Shown piece after piece: positions 23,701 to 32,814 of a stretch of 64,000 nucleotides of DNA (positions are counted from its first letter, which is position 1; every line of letters begins with the position of its first letter). The notes under the pieces are model-generated. The model did no database searches. It saw nothing but the letters and a program-made list of their open reading frames with translations, and was not told the origin of the DNA. The translations under genes were made by a program, and so were the position numbers. Source of the DNA: Amycolatopsis rubida. GTDB taxonomy: Bacteria > Actinomycetota > Actinomycetes > Mycobacteriales > Pseudonocardiaceae. The stretch covers positions 62,001 to 126,000 of the forward strand of contig NZ_FOWC01000007.1 of assembly GCF_900115345.1 (NCBI RefSeq). The letters are read 5' to 3'.

Positions 23701-25863
23701 ATGACTACGTCTCCGCTGCGGCGCGGGCTGGACGCGTTCGGCATGACCGGCGGCCGGCGCACGGAAAGAATCGCCCGCTACCGCACCGTCTCGGATCTGT
23801 TCGAGAAACGGTGGATGGAAGGCGCGGTGCCGCTGGTGCTGGCGCTCGCGCTGTGCGGGTACGTGCTCGCCACGACCAATGTCGGGGCGGCCAACGCACC
23901 GCTCGTGCTCGACGAGGTGTCGGAATACGGCCTGCTCGCGATCGGCCTTACGGTCGTGCTGGTCGGCGGCGGCATCGACCTGTCGGTGGGGTCGATCGTC
24001 GGCTTCTGCGGGCTGGGCGCGATGGTCGCCGACCGGGTGTGGCTGTGGCCGACTGCGCTGGTCGTCCCGGCCGCGATCGTCGCGGGTGCGGTGCTCGGGG
24101 CGGTGAACGGGTTCCTCATCGCGATCCTGCGGATGCGCCCGTTCATCACCACCCTGGTCACGCTGATCGCCTTCGGCGGCGCGGCTTCGGTGCTGCAGAA
24201 CGCGAACAGCACGCAGATCGGCGTCACGAAACCGTCGCTCGTCTGGGACTTCCTCAGCGAGGGCCGCGTGCTGGGCATCCCGACCGCGTGGTTCCTCTTC
24301 GCGGTGGTGCTGATCGTGGTCCACCTGGCGCTCACCCGGTCCCGCTGGGGCTGGTGGGTCACCGCGACCGGCTCGGACCGGCGTTCCGCGCGGCGCAACG
24401 GCATTCCGGTCACCGCCGTGACGTTCTGGACCTACGTGCTGTCCGGTGCGCTCGCGGGTGCCGCCGCGATCCTCACGTCGGCGCGGCTGGCCCGGACCGA
24501 TCCCAACGTCGGCAACAGCTGGGAGATCATCGCGCTGACCGCGGTGGTCCTCGGCGGCGTCAGCATCAAGGGCGGCCGCGGTTCGGTGCTCCGTGCGGCA
24601 GTCGGCGTGGCGGTGGTGACGATCATCGAGCAGGCGACCGTCTCGGACGGCGCGCAGGGCTCGTACTACACCGTCATCCTCGCCGCCGTGCTGCTCGTGT
24701 TCACCGTTCTGGACCTCAAATGGGGCAAGTACCGGCAGCGCGCGGTGGAGAAGCTGAAGATCGACCCGGCGCGGTTGCGGCTCGGCCCGCTGGTCGACGT
24801 CACACAACCGGGCACCGTCTGGTCGCTCAACCGCAGGCTCACCGACGCTCCTCCGGTCGGGCTCGGCAAGATCCGCGGCGCGGAGGACTGCGCGGTGGAC
24901 GCCGAGGGCAACGTGTACTGCGGCGACCAGCGTGGCTGGGTGTGGCGGTTCCGCGGCCTGGACGACACCGAAGGCGAGGTCTTCTCACGCACCGGCGGAT
25001 TCCCGTGCGGGCATGCGTGGGACGCCGAAGGGCGGCTCGTCGTCGCGGTCGGCGGCATGGGCATCTACCGCATCGGTGCCGACGGCGAACCCGAACTGGT
25101 GGCGAACAAGGTCAAGCGGAGCCCGCTGTCGCTGATCGACGATTCGGGGCTGCGCGCGATCGACGACCTCGACATCGCCCCGGACGGCTCGATCTACGCC
25201 TCGGACTTCTCCACCCGCACGAACACCGCCGACTTCCTGCTGGAACTGGTGGAATTCCGCCCGAACGGCCGGGTGATCCGGGTGACGCCGGACGGCAGGA
25301 CCGAAGTCGTCGTGTCGAACTACGTGTTCCCCAACGGCGTCTGCACCGCGCACGACGGCGAGTCGATCCTGATCTCCAGCACCGGGCTGTGCCGGGTCGA
25401 CCGGCTCTGGATCGCCGGCCCGAAGAAGGGACGGCTGGAGCCGGTGCTGGAGAACCTGCCCGGCTACCCGGACAACATCAACCGGTCCTCCGACGGCAAC
25501 TACTGGATGCCGCTGTGCGCCATGCGGACCCAGATGTCCGACCTGCTCGGCCGCTACCCGGCGGTCCGGCGGCGGATGACCCGCGAGGCGGCGGTGGACA
25601 ACTGGGTGGTGCCGCAGCTCAACACCTCCTGCGCGGTCAAGTTCAGCGATCGCGGCGAAATCCTCGCCGTGCTGTGGGACGAGACGATGGAGAACTACCC
25701 GATGGTGACCGCGGTCAAGGAACGCGACGGGCACCTGTACCTGTGCGGTGTCAGCAACAACCGGATCGGCAGGCTGGAGCTGGACCCGAGCGAAGTCGGC
25801 GGCATCGACCCGGCCGCGGTGCCGGGAACAGCCGTGCGCGAGACGGCGGAGGCAGTGCGATGA
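23701..25863 (+). CDS. Fusion: ABC permease plus C-terminal SMP-30/strictosidine-synthase-like propeller
   Basis: A 720-residue chimera. Residues 40-340 are an RbsC-type permease with GGGIDLSVGSIVG (89-101) and GGVSIKGGRGS (285-295). After a basic linker (341-380), residues 385-700 form a beta-propeller: GAEDCAVDAEGNVYCGD, LRAIDDLDIAPDGSIYASD, FPNGVCTAHDG, and LPGYPDNINRSSDGNYWMP, the signature of strictosidine-synthase-like/SMP-30 lactonases. An ordinary permease is about 330 residues. The reading frame is open throughout with uniform coding character, so the fusion is not a sequencing artefact. In this permease family the C-terminus is normally cytoplasmic, so the propeller would face the incoming substrate, perhaps hydrolysing a lactone. 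It overlaps the next gene by ATGA. Confidence 0.85.
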   Translation: MTTSPLRRGLDAFGMTGGRRTERIARYRTVSDLFEKRWMEGAVPLVLALALCGYVLATTNVGAANAPLVLDEVSEYGLLAIGLTVVLVGGGIDLSVGSIVGFCGLGAMVADRVWLWPTALVVPAAIVAGAVLGAVNGFLIAILRMRPFITTLVTLIAFGGAASVLQNANSTQIGVTKPSLVWDFLSEGRVLGIPTAWFLFAVVLIVVHLALTRSRWGWWVTATGSDRRSARRNGIPVTAVTFWTYVLSGALAGAAAILTSARLARTDPNVGNSWEIIALTAVVLGGVSIKGGRGSVLRAAVGVAVVTIIEQATVSDGAQGSYYTVILAAVLLVFTVLDLKWGKYRQRAVEKLKIDPARLRLGPLVDVTQPGTVWSLNRRLTDAPPVGLGKIRGAEDCAVDAEGNVYCGDQRGWVWRFRGLDDTEGEVFSRTGGFPCGHAWDAEGRLVVAVGGMGIYRIGADGEPELVANKVKRSPLSLIDDSGLRAIDDLDIAPDGSIYASDFSTRTNTADFLLELVEFRPNGRVIRVTPDGRTEVVVSNYVFPNGVCTAHDGESILISSTGLCRVDRLWIAGPKKGRLEPVLENLPGYPDNINRSSDGNYWMPLCAMRTQMSDLLGRYPAVRRRMTREAAVDNWVVPQLNTSCAVKFSDRGEILAVLWDETMENYPMVTAVKERDGHLYLCGVSNNRIGRLELDPSEVGGIDPAAVPGTAVRETAEAVR

Positions 25864-26918
25864 GCCCGGTACTGGACACCGTGAAGGAATGGATCAATCC
25901 GAACTGGGGCCGCGCCCGGACGGTGCCCCCGATGGACACCGGACTGCGGCCGAACCTCCGCCTCGACTCCGCGGAGGAGCTGCTGCGGTCCGGCGAGTAC
26001 GAACCGGACGACGTGGTGGTGACCGCTGCGGGGCTGGTGTTCAGCAGCGGCCACGACGTCTTCACGGTGCGCGAGGACGAGGTGGGTCGGCTGGCCTCGT
26101 TCGGCAGCCCGGTGACGGCGCTGACCGTACGGGACGAGCGGATCGTCGCGGCGGTCGAAGGCCGCGGCCTGGTCTCGGTGTCGCAGTCCGGCGAAACCGA
26201 GGATTTGTGTACGGACGCACCGGTCACCGCGTGCGTCACGGCGCTCGCGACGGACGGGGCCGCGCTGCTGGCGACTGTCGGTTCGACGAAGGTCGCGGAG
26301 TGGCCTCGGGCGCTCGTCGCCGGCGACCGGTCCGGGCTGCTCGTGCGGGTCGGCGGCGCGCGGGCGGAAGTGGTCGCGGAGCGTCTTGCGTGGCCGTCGG
26401 GCGTCGGCGTCGCCGGAGGCGAGGTGCTGCTGTCGCTGAGCCTGGACCACCGGGTCGAAGCCCGGTCCGCGCCGGGCAAGCGAGGCCGGGCGCTGAGCGC
26501 GAACCTGCCCGTCTATCCGGGGCGGGTGCACGTCGGCGAGGACGGCTGGTGGTTCGCCGCGCCCTACATCCGCAACCGGGTCACCGAACTGCTGCTGGAC
26601 GAACCCGGGCTGCTGGCCGAGATGACGGAGACGATCAGCCCGGAAGAATGGTTCGTCCCGCGGCTGCGAGCGGGCGACCCGTTCACCGACACGATGCAGA
26701 TGGGGCAGCTGCGCGTACTCGGCGTGGTCAAGAGCTGGGCCCCGGCGCGGTCGTGCGGCCTGGCGTTCCGGATGGACCCCACCGGTCGCGTCGCCGAGAG
26801 CGCACACGCCCGGGTCGACAGCCCGCGGCACGGCGTCACCGGGTTGACCGTCCACAACGGACACGTGATCGCGGCCGCCCGCGGCGGTCGGAACCTGCTG
26901 CGGTTGGAGGACGCATGA
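25860..26918 (+). CDS. SMP-30/strictosidine-synthase-like beta-propeller protein (divergent)
   Basis: A 352-residue soluble protein with repeated strand-turn units (VVVTAAGLVFSSGHDVFTV, VTALTVRDERIVAAVEG, WPSGVGVAGGEVLLSLS, VHVGEDGWWFAAPY, VTGLTVHNGHVIAAARG) that suggest a six-bladed propeller. No signal peptide is seen, so it should be cytoplasmic. It is coupled by ATGA to the permease-propeller fusion and to the ATPase gene. The metal-binding Glu/Asn/Asp set of active SMP-30 lactonases is hard to place, so it may be a non-catalytic partner of the fused propeller. Its presence between permease and ATPase genes is not part of a usual Rbs-type importer. The function is unknown. Confidence 0.65.
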   Translation: MSPVLDTVKEWINPNWGRARTVPPMDTGLRPNLRLDSAEELLRSGEYEPDDVVVTAAGLVFSSGHDVFTVREDEVGRLASFGSPVTALTVRDERIVAAVEGRGLVSVSQSGETEDLCTDAPVTACVTALATDGAALLATVGSTKVAEWPRALVAGDRSGLLVRVGGARAEVVAERLAWPSGVGVAGGEVLLSLSLDHRVEARSAPGKRGRALSANLPVYPGRVHVGEDGWWFAAPYIRNRVTELLLDEPGLLAEMTETISPEEWFVPRLRAGDPFTDTMQMGQLRVLGVVKSWAPARSCGLAFRMDPTGRVAESAHARVDSPRHGVTGLTVHNGHVIAAARGGRNLLRLEDA

Positions 26919-28402
26919 GCACGGTGCTGCGGCTGACGAACATCAGCAAGCGCTACAGCGGAACGTACGCGCTCGACGGCGTCGACTTCGAGGTGCGGCC
27001 GGGCGAAATCCACGCACTGCTCGGCGAAAACGGCGCCGGGAAGTCCACGATGGTCAAGATCGTCTCCGGCGCGGTCGCGCACGATTCGGGCACCCTGGAG
27101 GTCGGCGGCGTCGCCCGGGCCTTCACGACTCCGCGCGAATCGGTCGAGGCCGGGGTGGCGATGGTCTACCAGGAGGGCTCGCTGGTCGAGTCGATGACTG
27201 TCGCCCAGAACCTGTTCATGGGCGACGAGAAAGTGTTCAACAACCTCGGCCACCTGAACGTGGTGGCGCGCGAATTGCTGGAATCGCACAACTTCCACAT
27301 CCGGCCGGACGTACCCGCCGGGGCGCTCGGCGTCGGGCAGAAGCAGATGGTGGAGATCGCCCGCGCGGTGCACCGCAACGCAAAGCTGGTGATCCTCGAC
27401 GAGCCGACGTCGTCAGTGACGCCGGAGGAGCGGCTGCAGCTGTTCCTGTCCATGCAGCAGCTCAAGAAGCGCGGCATCGGCGTCATCTTCATCACGCACA
27501 TGCTCGACGAAGCGTTCGAACAAGCGGACCGGATCACCGTGCTGCGCGACGGCGTGGTTCAGGGGACGCTGGAGCGGCCGGAGTTCAGCCGCGATCGCGT
27601 GGTCAAGATGATGGTCGGCCGCACCGTCGAAATGGGACGGGTGGAGCCGAACCGCGCACCCGAGCCGACGCCGACGCTGCAAGTCGAGGACGTGACGCTG
27701 CTGCCGGTGGTGCGCAACATGGCGTTTTCCGCCTACGCCGGGGAAATCGTCGGCATCTACGGACTGGTCGGCGCGGGGCGCAGCGAGACCGCGATGATCG
27801 TCAGCGGGATCCTGAAACGGCGTCGGCTGCGCGGCGGCCGGGTGCGGCTGGGCGGCGAGCCTGTGCGGTTCCGCACGCCCCGGCAGGCACGCAAAGCTGG
27901 GATCGTCTACATCACCGAGGACCGCAAAGCGTCGGGCTTCTTCAGCCATCTCACCATCGCCGACAACATCTACCTCGGGCACCTGTGCGGTGCTCGGCGC
28001 TTGCCGTTCCTGTTCCGGCCCGGTTCCCGCAAATCGGTCGCGAAACGGTTCGTGGAGCAGTTCCAGGTCCGCACGCTGCGGCCGACGAAGGCGACCGTCG
28101 AGGAGCTGAGCGGCGGGAACCAGCAGAAGATCGTGCTGGCCAAGGGCCTGACCCGGAAACCGCTCGTCGCGATCATCGACGAGCCGACCCGCGGCGTGGA
28201 CCTCGGCACGATCCCGGAAATCCACGCGATGATCCGGGCACTGGCCGACGACGGGGTCGCGGTCGTGGTCATCTCCTCGTACCTGCCGGAGATCCAGGCG
28301 CTGTCCGACCGCGTGCTCGTGGCGCGCGCGGGCAGCATCGCGGCGGAGTTCTCCCCGGAGGAAGCCGACGAGGAAAGCCTGATGTTCGCCGCGGTGCACT
28401 GA
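26915..28402 (+). CDS. ABC transporter double ATPase, RbsA/XylG type
   Basis: A 495-residue ATPase with two nucleotide-binding domains. The first has Walker A GENGAGKST (about 38), the family-typical signature LGVGQKQMVEIA and Walker B LVILDEPTSS. The second has the usual degenerate Walker A GLVGAGRSE, the signature ELSGGNQQK and Walker B VAIIDEPTRGVDLG. This asymmetry is normal for the family: only the first site is expected to hydrolyse ATP well. It is overlapped by ATGA with the propeller gene and powers the importer formed by the permeases at 21561 and 23701. A zinc alcohol dehydrogenase gene follows 16 bases later. Confidence 0.93.
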   Translation: MSTVLRLTNISKRYSGTYALDGVDFEVRPGEIHALLGENGAGKSTMVKIVSGAVAHDSGTLEVGGVARAFTTPRESVEAGVAMVYQEGSLVESMTVAQNLFMGDEKVFNNLGHLNVVARELLESHNFHIRPDVPAGALGVGQKQMVEIARAVHRNAKLVILDEPTSSVTPEERLQLFLSMQQLKKRGIGVIFITHMLDEAFEQADRITVLRDGVVQGTLERPEFSRDRVVKMMVGRTVEMGRVEPNRAPEPTPTLQVEDVTLLPVVRNMAFSAYAGEIVGIYGLVGAGRSETAMIVSGILKRRRLRGGRVRLGGEPVRFRTPRQARKAGIVYITEDRKASGFFSHLTIADNIYLGHLCGARRLPFLFRPGSRKSVAKRFVEQFQVRTLRPTKATVEELSGGNQQKIVLAKGLTRKPLVAIIDEPTRGVDLGTIPEIHAMIRALADDGVAVVVISSYLPEIQALSDRVLVARAGSIAAEFSPEEADEESLMFAAVH

Positions 28403-28418
28403 CAAGGACGGAATTCTC

Positions 28419-29468
28419 ATGCGCGGAGCAATTTTCCAGGGCGACCGGGTGCTCGAAATCCAGGCCTTCGCCGATCCCGAACCCGGCCCCGACGATGTGG
28501 TGCTGGAGATGAAGGCGTCCGGCATGTGCGGCAGCGACCTGCACTTCTACCGGGCTCCGGCCGGGCAGGCGCTGGCCGCGTTCGGGATGACCGGCGACGA
28601 CGCCGGATTCATCGGCGGGCACGAGCCGTGCGGAGTCGTCGCCGCGATCGGCTCGGCGGTCGACCCGCGCACGGTGGCGGTGGGGGACCGGATGATGGTC
28701 CACCACTACGACGGCTGCGGATTCTGCGACCTGTGCCGTACCGGCTGGCCGCAGATGTGCGAACGCGGCAACGTCATCTACGGCGCGACCGCGCACGGCG
28801 GGCACGCCGACTATCTCAAGGTGCCCGCGCGGACGCTCGTGCCGCTGCCCGACGAGCTGAGTTTCGCCGCCGGTGCCGCGATTTCGTGCGGCACCGGCAC
28901 CGCCTACGGAGCGCTGACCCGGCTCGACGTCAACGCGCGCGACACGCTGGCGGTCTTCGGCCAAGGCCCGGTGGGTCAGGCCGCCGTGCAGCTCGCCGCG
29001 GCGATGGGCGCGGAGGTCGTCGCGGTCGACATCGCGTCGGAACGCGTGGCGCGGGCGAGGGAATTCGGCGCGGCGCACGCGATCGACTCGACGTCGGCCG
29101 ATCCGGTCGAAGCGATCCGGGAACTGACCGGTGGCAAGGGCGTGACCAAGGCGCTCGACTGCTCCGGAGCACCACCGGCGCGGGCCGCGGCGGTGAAGTC
29201 CGCGGCGAAATGGGGCACCGTCGCGTTCGTCGGCGAAGGTTCGACGGTGACGCTCGACGTCAGCCCGGATCTGATCCGCAAGCAGCTGACAGTGGTCGGC
29301 TCGTACACCTTTTCCCTGGTGGGCCAGGCGGAGTGCGCCCGGTTCATCGCCCGGCACGGGGTTGAGGCGGACCTGGTCTTCACCGACCGCTGGCGGCTGG
29401 ACGACGCGGTGGCGGCCTATGCCGCCTTCGACAGGCAGACCGGCGGCAAGGCGGTCATCGAGTTCTGA
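28419..29468 (+). CDS. Zinc-dependent alcohol dehydrogenase (MDR family)
   Basis: Medium-chain alcohol/polyol dehydrogenase of 349 residues. Catalytic zinc ligands are Cys37 (MCGSD) and the His68-Glu69 pair (GGHEP). The structural zinc site has Cys100, Cys103, Cys106 and Cys114. The cofactor fold shows GQGPVGQAAVQ, followed by VAVDI, favouring NAD(H). It is the last gene of the importer operon, 16 bases after the ATPase, so it probably makes the first oxidation of the imported compound or of a propeller product. Relatives include sorbitol, threonine and galactitol dehydrogenases. A 17-base-pair hairpin directly after the stop ends the operon. Confidence 0.92.
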   Translation: MRGAIFQGDRVLEIQAFADPEPGPDDVVLEMKASGMCGSDLHFYRAPAGQALAAFGMTGDDAGFIGGHEPCGVVAAIGSAVDPRTVAVGDRMMVHHYDGCGFCDLCRTGWPQMCERGNVIYGATAHGGHADYLKVPARTLVPLPDELSFAAGAAISCGTGTAYGALTRLDVNARDTLAVFGQGPVGQAAVQLAAAMGAEVVAVDIASERVARAREFGAAHAIDSTSADPVEAIRELTGGKGVTKALDCSGAPPARAAAVKSAAKWGTVAFVGEGSTVTLDVSPDLIRKQLTVVGSYTFSLVGQAECARFIARHGVEADLVFTDRWRLDDAVAAYAAFDRQTGGKAVIEF

Positions 29469-29471
29469 CGA

Positions 29472-29512
29472 GGAGAAGCGGCGGTGGGCCGGAGACCCAC
29501 CGCCGCTTCTCC
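29472..29512. terminator. Strong bidirectional hairpin terminator
   Basis: A perfect 17-base-pair stem (29472-29488 with 29496-29512) and a 7-base loop start three bases after the alcohol dehydrogenase stop. It stands between that gene and the convergent minus-strand LtrA-like gene and can serve both. Confidence 0.85.
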
Positions 29513-29596
29513 GGGGTACCGAACAGCAGCGGCTTCGCGAACCCCGCCGTCGCTCGGGCTGCCGCGTTCGGACCGGTCAGGCTGATGGGCCCGGGT

Positions 29597-30742
29597 TCAG
29601 CTCCGGGCCGAGGCCCTCGTCCAGCCGCAGGCAAGGTACGCGGTGAGGGCGAGCAGGATGACCACCAGCACCGCGACAGCCGCCCAGGCCGGCAGCCAGT
29701 ACGCCGCGACCGCACCGGCGCCCAGCACGATTCCGCCCCCGGCCCGGGGCAGCCAGCCAGTGCCGGTCTCGACGCGGAAGTACCAGGCCTGGGCCAGCAG
29801 GTACAGCATCGGCCCGCCGAGCAGCAGCACCCCGCCGGTCCCGGCCGGGTGCCCGGGTCCGTGCGCCAGCGCGAGTTCGATCCCCGCGGCGAACGCGACC
29901 AGCCCGGCGACCACGCCGTAGATCGCGTTGAGCCCGGCGTGCACCGACCGGATCGGGTTCTCGGTGGCCGAGGCGTGGCTCACCACCTGCTGCTCGGTCC
30001 GTCCGAAGTAGATCGCCCACAGGCAGACGAGCGCGGCGAACTCGCCCAGCACCATCAGCAGCGACGGCGCGTCCGGCGCGTGCTCGGTGAGCACCCGGCC
30101 CAGTGCCAGGACGGTTTCCCCGAGCAGGATGATGAGGAACAGCCGCATCCGCTCGATCATGTGCTCCGCGTCGAACGGCAGCCGGGCGGACCGCAGCGCC
30201 CGGCCCGGTACCGGGTGCGCGGTCCACGTGCCGGTGAGGTCGATGAGCGCGGCCGCGGCCCACAGCCAGATCCGGGATTCCGGGCGCAGTGCCGCGCCGA
30301 CGATCCAGAACGGCGCCGAGGCGGCGAGCCAGCCCAGGACCCGGGTGAAGTGCCCGCGCAGTTCGGGTGTCGGCGCGGTAGCCGCGGCATACGCGCCGGG
30401 CCCGGCGAGCGCGAGCATCATCGGGACGACGAAGAGCCACGGATGCTCCTCGAACGCGCCGCTGATGCCCGCGTTCATGAAAAGTCCCAGCGCCATCACC
30501 GCGACGATCGTCGCCCGGGTGCTGCCGCGTTCGACGTCGAGCATGGTCGCCTCGAACGAGGTGAACGCCCACACCCCGCAGACCGCCACCAGCGCGACGA
30601 GCGTCTCGGCGGCGCCGGTCCAGCTCAGCCGCGCCAGCAGGTGGTGCGCTAGCTGGCCGATGGCCAGCACGAAGACGAGATCGAAGAACAGCTCCAGCGG
30701 CGAGACCTCGCGGCGGGTCCACCGCGCGTTCCGGGCTGGCAT
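29597..30742 (-). CDS. Low temperature requirement protein A (LtrA)-like membrane protein
   Basis: Polytopic membrane protein of 381 residues with about eleven hydrophobic segments. It has the LtrA-family start VSPLELFFDLVFVLAIGQL, the FEEHPWLFVVPM region and IERMRLFLIILLGETVLALG in the middle. Members occur widely in actinomycetes; the Listeria protein was linked to growth in the cold, but the biochemical role is unknown. ATG 30742 is chosen because the sequence before it is not hydrophobic and is poorly family-like. The gene is 41 bases downstream of the XRE regulator in the same direction and may be transcribed with it. Confidence 0.82.
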   Translation of the reverse strand: MPARNARWTRREVSPLELFFDLVFVLAIGQLAHHLLARLSWTGAAETLVALVAVCGVWAFTSFEATMLDVERGSTRATIVAVMALGLFMNAGISGAFEEHPWLFVVPMMLALAGPGAYAAATAPTPELRGHFTRVLGWLAASAPFWIVGAALRPESRIWLWAAAALIDLTGTWTAHPVPGRALRSARLPFDAEHMIERMRLFLIILLGETVLALGRVLTEHAPDAPSLLMVLGEFAALVCLWAIYFGRTEQQVVSHASATENPIRSVHAGLNAIYGVVAGLVAFAAGIELALAHGPGHPAGTGGVLLLGGPMLYLLAQAWYFRVETGTGWLPRAGGGIVLGAGAVAAYWLPAWAAVAVLVVILLALTAYLACGWTRASARS

Positions 30743-30783
30743 GGGCTCAGCAGTGATGCACTGGGAACAGGACGACCGGCTCG

Positions 30784-31689
30784 CTAGGCCTGGGCACGGC
30801 GGTCTCCTTCCGCGGTTTCGGACCCTGCGGAGGGTACCGCCGGTCCGGGCGCCTCGCTCGCGGTCCAGCTGGACAGCAACTGCAGCGCCTCGGCTGAAGG
30901 GGAGCCGGGTTCGGCGGTGTAGCCGATCAGGGTGAGGCCGGGCGCGGAGGCGACCTGCAGTCCTTCGAACCGCAGCGTCAGCTCGCCGACGACCGGGTGG
31001 CGGAACAGTTTCGTCCCGCGCCGGTGCGCCTTCACGTCGTGCGCTGCCCACCGGGTGCGGAACGCTTCGCTGCGGGTCGCGAGATCTCCGATGAGCCCGG
31101 TGACCGCTTTCGAATACGGTGCGCGGGCCGCTTCGACGTGCAGCAGGGCTACCGCGTCGTCGGCTGCCTTCTTCCAGTCCGGGAAGACCTCTTCGGCGCG
31201 CTCGTCGAGGAAGATGAACCGGGCGAGGTTCGGCGGGTGCGGGGTGCGCTCGTAGACGCCGGCGTAGAGGGTGCGGCCGAGCGCGTTCGCCGCGACCACG
31301 TCGAGGTGTCCGTTCTGGACGATCGCGGGGGCGTTGACCATCGTGTCGATCAGCGCTTGGACTCCGTCGGGCACCGGCTGCCGGACGGTGCGGCCGGGGC
31401 CGGCCCGTTTCCCGGCGGCGCGGGTGAGGTCGAACAGGTGCGTGGTTTCGGTGTCGTCCAGGTGCAGCGCGGTGGCGATCGCGTGGAGGACTTCGTCGGA
31501 GACGCCGGACACGCGGCCGCGTTCGATCTGCACGTAGTACTCGGTGCTTACTCCGGCGAGCCGGGCGACTTCCTCGCGGCGCAGCCCGCTGACCCGCCGC
31601 CGGCCGCCCGCGATGATTCCGGCCTGCTCGGGCGTGATCTTCGCGCGGCGGGTCATCAGGAATTCCCTGAGGTCGTTGGCGATCTCCAT
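30784..31689 (-). CDS. XRE-family regulator with MmyB-like ligand-binding domain
   Basis: A 301-residue regulator. The N-terminal helix-turn-helix (about 10-75) contains VSGLRREEVARLAGVSTEYYVQIERG, the usual start of this actinomycete family. Residues 105-280 form the MmyB-like domain (PAIVQNGHLDVVAANALGRTLY, KLFRHPVVGELTLRFEGL), which is predicted to bind a fatty-acid-like or other hydrophobic ligand. It is divergent from the alpha/beta hydrolase gene at 31846, with a 156-base shared region. In this family the regulator commonly controls the divergent enzyme gene, and I infer that here. The effector is unknown. Confidence 0.88.
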   Translation of the reverse strand: MEIANDLREFLMTRRAKITPEQAGIIAGGRRRVSGLRREEVARLAGVSTEYYVQIERGRVSGVSDEVLHAIATALHLDDTETTHLFDLTRAAGKRAGPGRTVRQPVPDGVQALIDTMVNAPAIVQNGHLDVVAANALGRTLYAGVYERTPHPPNLARFIFLDERAEEVFPDWKKAADDAVALLHVEAARAPYSKAVTGLIGDLATRSEAFRTRWAAHDVKAHRRGTKLFRHPVVGELTLRFEGLQVASAPGLTLIGYTAEPGSPSAEALQLLSSWTASEAPGPAVPSAGSETAEGDRRAQA

Positions 31690-31845
31690 CCCTTGAGCGT
31701 AAACGCGGAACGGCGGCGGAAGGAGGGGCTGCCGGTACCCCCGACAAGCGGCATCTGCCACGTCCGCGCGAACCGCCGCAGGGTGGGCACCAGGAGCCCG
31801 GGCCGCCTGGTTCGGGACACAGAAGACGTGCAAGGAGTGAGTGCA

Positions 31846-32814
31846 GTGACGTCTGCGGAGGCCGTTGCCTTCCCGAACGATTCGATCACCATGGCGGGAA
31901 ACCTGTACCTGCCGGACGGCTTCGACCCCAAGGGCAGCTACCCGGCGGTCGTGACCGTGCACCCGGGCGGCGGGGTGAAGGAGCAGACCTCGGGCCTGTA
32001 TGCGGAGAAGCTGGCCGAGCAGGGCTTCGTCACGCTCGCGTTCGACGCCTCGTTCCAGGGCGACAGCAGCGGCGAGCCGCACCACCTCGAAGACCCTGCC
32101 GCGCGCGTGGACGACGTCCGGGCAGCGGTGGACTACCTGCAGACTCTCGGCTACGTCGACGCCGAGCAGATCGGCGGCCTCGGCGTCTGCGCCGGCGGCG
32201 GCTACCTGGTCAACGCCGCGTTGACGGATTACCGGATCAAGGCCCTCACCACGGTCAGCGCCGTGAACATCGGCACGTCGTTCCGCCGCGACTGGTACGG
32301 CACCGACTCCGACGCGGCCGCCGTCCCGACGCTGCAGGCCGTGGCGCAGCAGCGCACGGCCGAGGCGAAGGGCGCCGAGCCGTCCTACCTGCCCTACGTG
32401 CCTGCCGAGCCGGACGAGAACACCCCACGCGACATGGTCGAGGCGAGCGAGTACTACCTGACCCCGCGCGCTCAGCACCCGAATGCGAAGAACAAGTTCC
32501 TGTTCACCAAGAGCGTGTCGCGGATCTTCACCTTCGACGCGTTCCACATGGTCGAGGACCTGCTGCAGCAGCCGCTCCTAGTGGTCGCGGGCAGCGAGGC
32601 CGGTTCGCTGTGGATGTCTGCCGAGCTGTACGGCCGCACCCGCAGCCCGAAGAAGCTCGTCGTGGTCGAGGGCGGCGCACACATGGACTTCTACGACGTG
32701 CCGAAGTACGTCGACCGCGCGGTCGCCGAAGCGGTGCCGTTCTTCCGGGAAAACCTCGCCGCCACCCACGGCGAGCATTCCGCACCTATTGCGCCTGCGT
32801 CAGGCATGAAATGA
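31846..32814 (+). CDS. Alpha/beta hydrolase with cysteine nucleophile
   Basis: Cytoplasmic alpha/beta hydrolase of 322 residues. The nucleophile elbow reads GVCAGGG, with Cys115 in place of the usual serine, as in dienelactone hydrolases. GGAHMDFYD near the end supplies the catalytic His, and the oxyanion region is VTVHPGGGV. The start is set at GTG 31846 because AAGGAG (31832-31837) lies eight bases upstream; GTG 31837 and GTG 31828, in the same frame, overlap or precede that site. It is divergent from the XRE/MmyB-type regulator, which probably controls it. The substrate may be a lactone or activated ester. The gene is not linked in an operon to other enzymes. Confidence 0.8.
   Translation: MTSAEAVAFPNDSITMAGNLYLPDGFDPKGSYPAVVTVHPGGGVKEQTSGLYAEKLAEQGFVTLAFDASFQGDSSGEPHHLEDPAARVDDVRAAVDYLQTLGYVDAEQIGGLGVCAGGGYLVNAALTDYRIKALTTVSAVNIGTSFRRDWYGTDSDAAAVPTLQAVAQQRTAEAKGAEPSYLPYVPAEPDENTPRDMVEASEYYLTPRAQHPNAKNKFLFTKSVSRIFTFDAFHMVEDLLQQPLLVVAGSEAGSLWMSAELYGRTRSPKKLVVVEGGAHMDFYDVPKYVDRAVAEAVPFFRENLAATHGEHSAPIAPASGMK

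Noticed and set aside
26915..28402. Degenerate ATP-binding motifs in the double ATPase as a sign of inactivity
   Set aside because: The LGVGQ signature in domain 1 and GLVGAGRSE in domain 2 are normal for RbsA-type ATPases.
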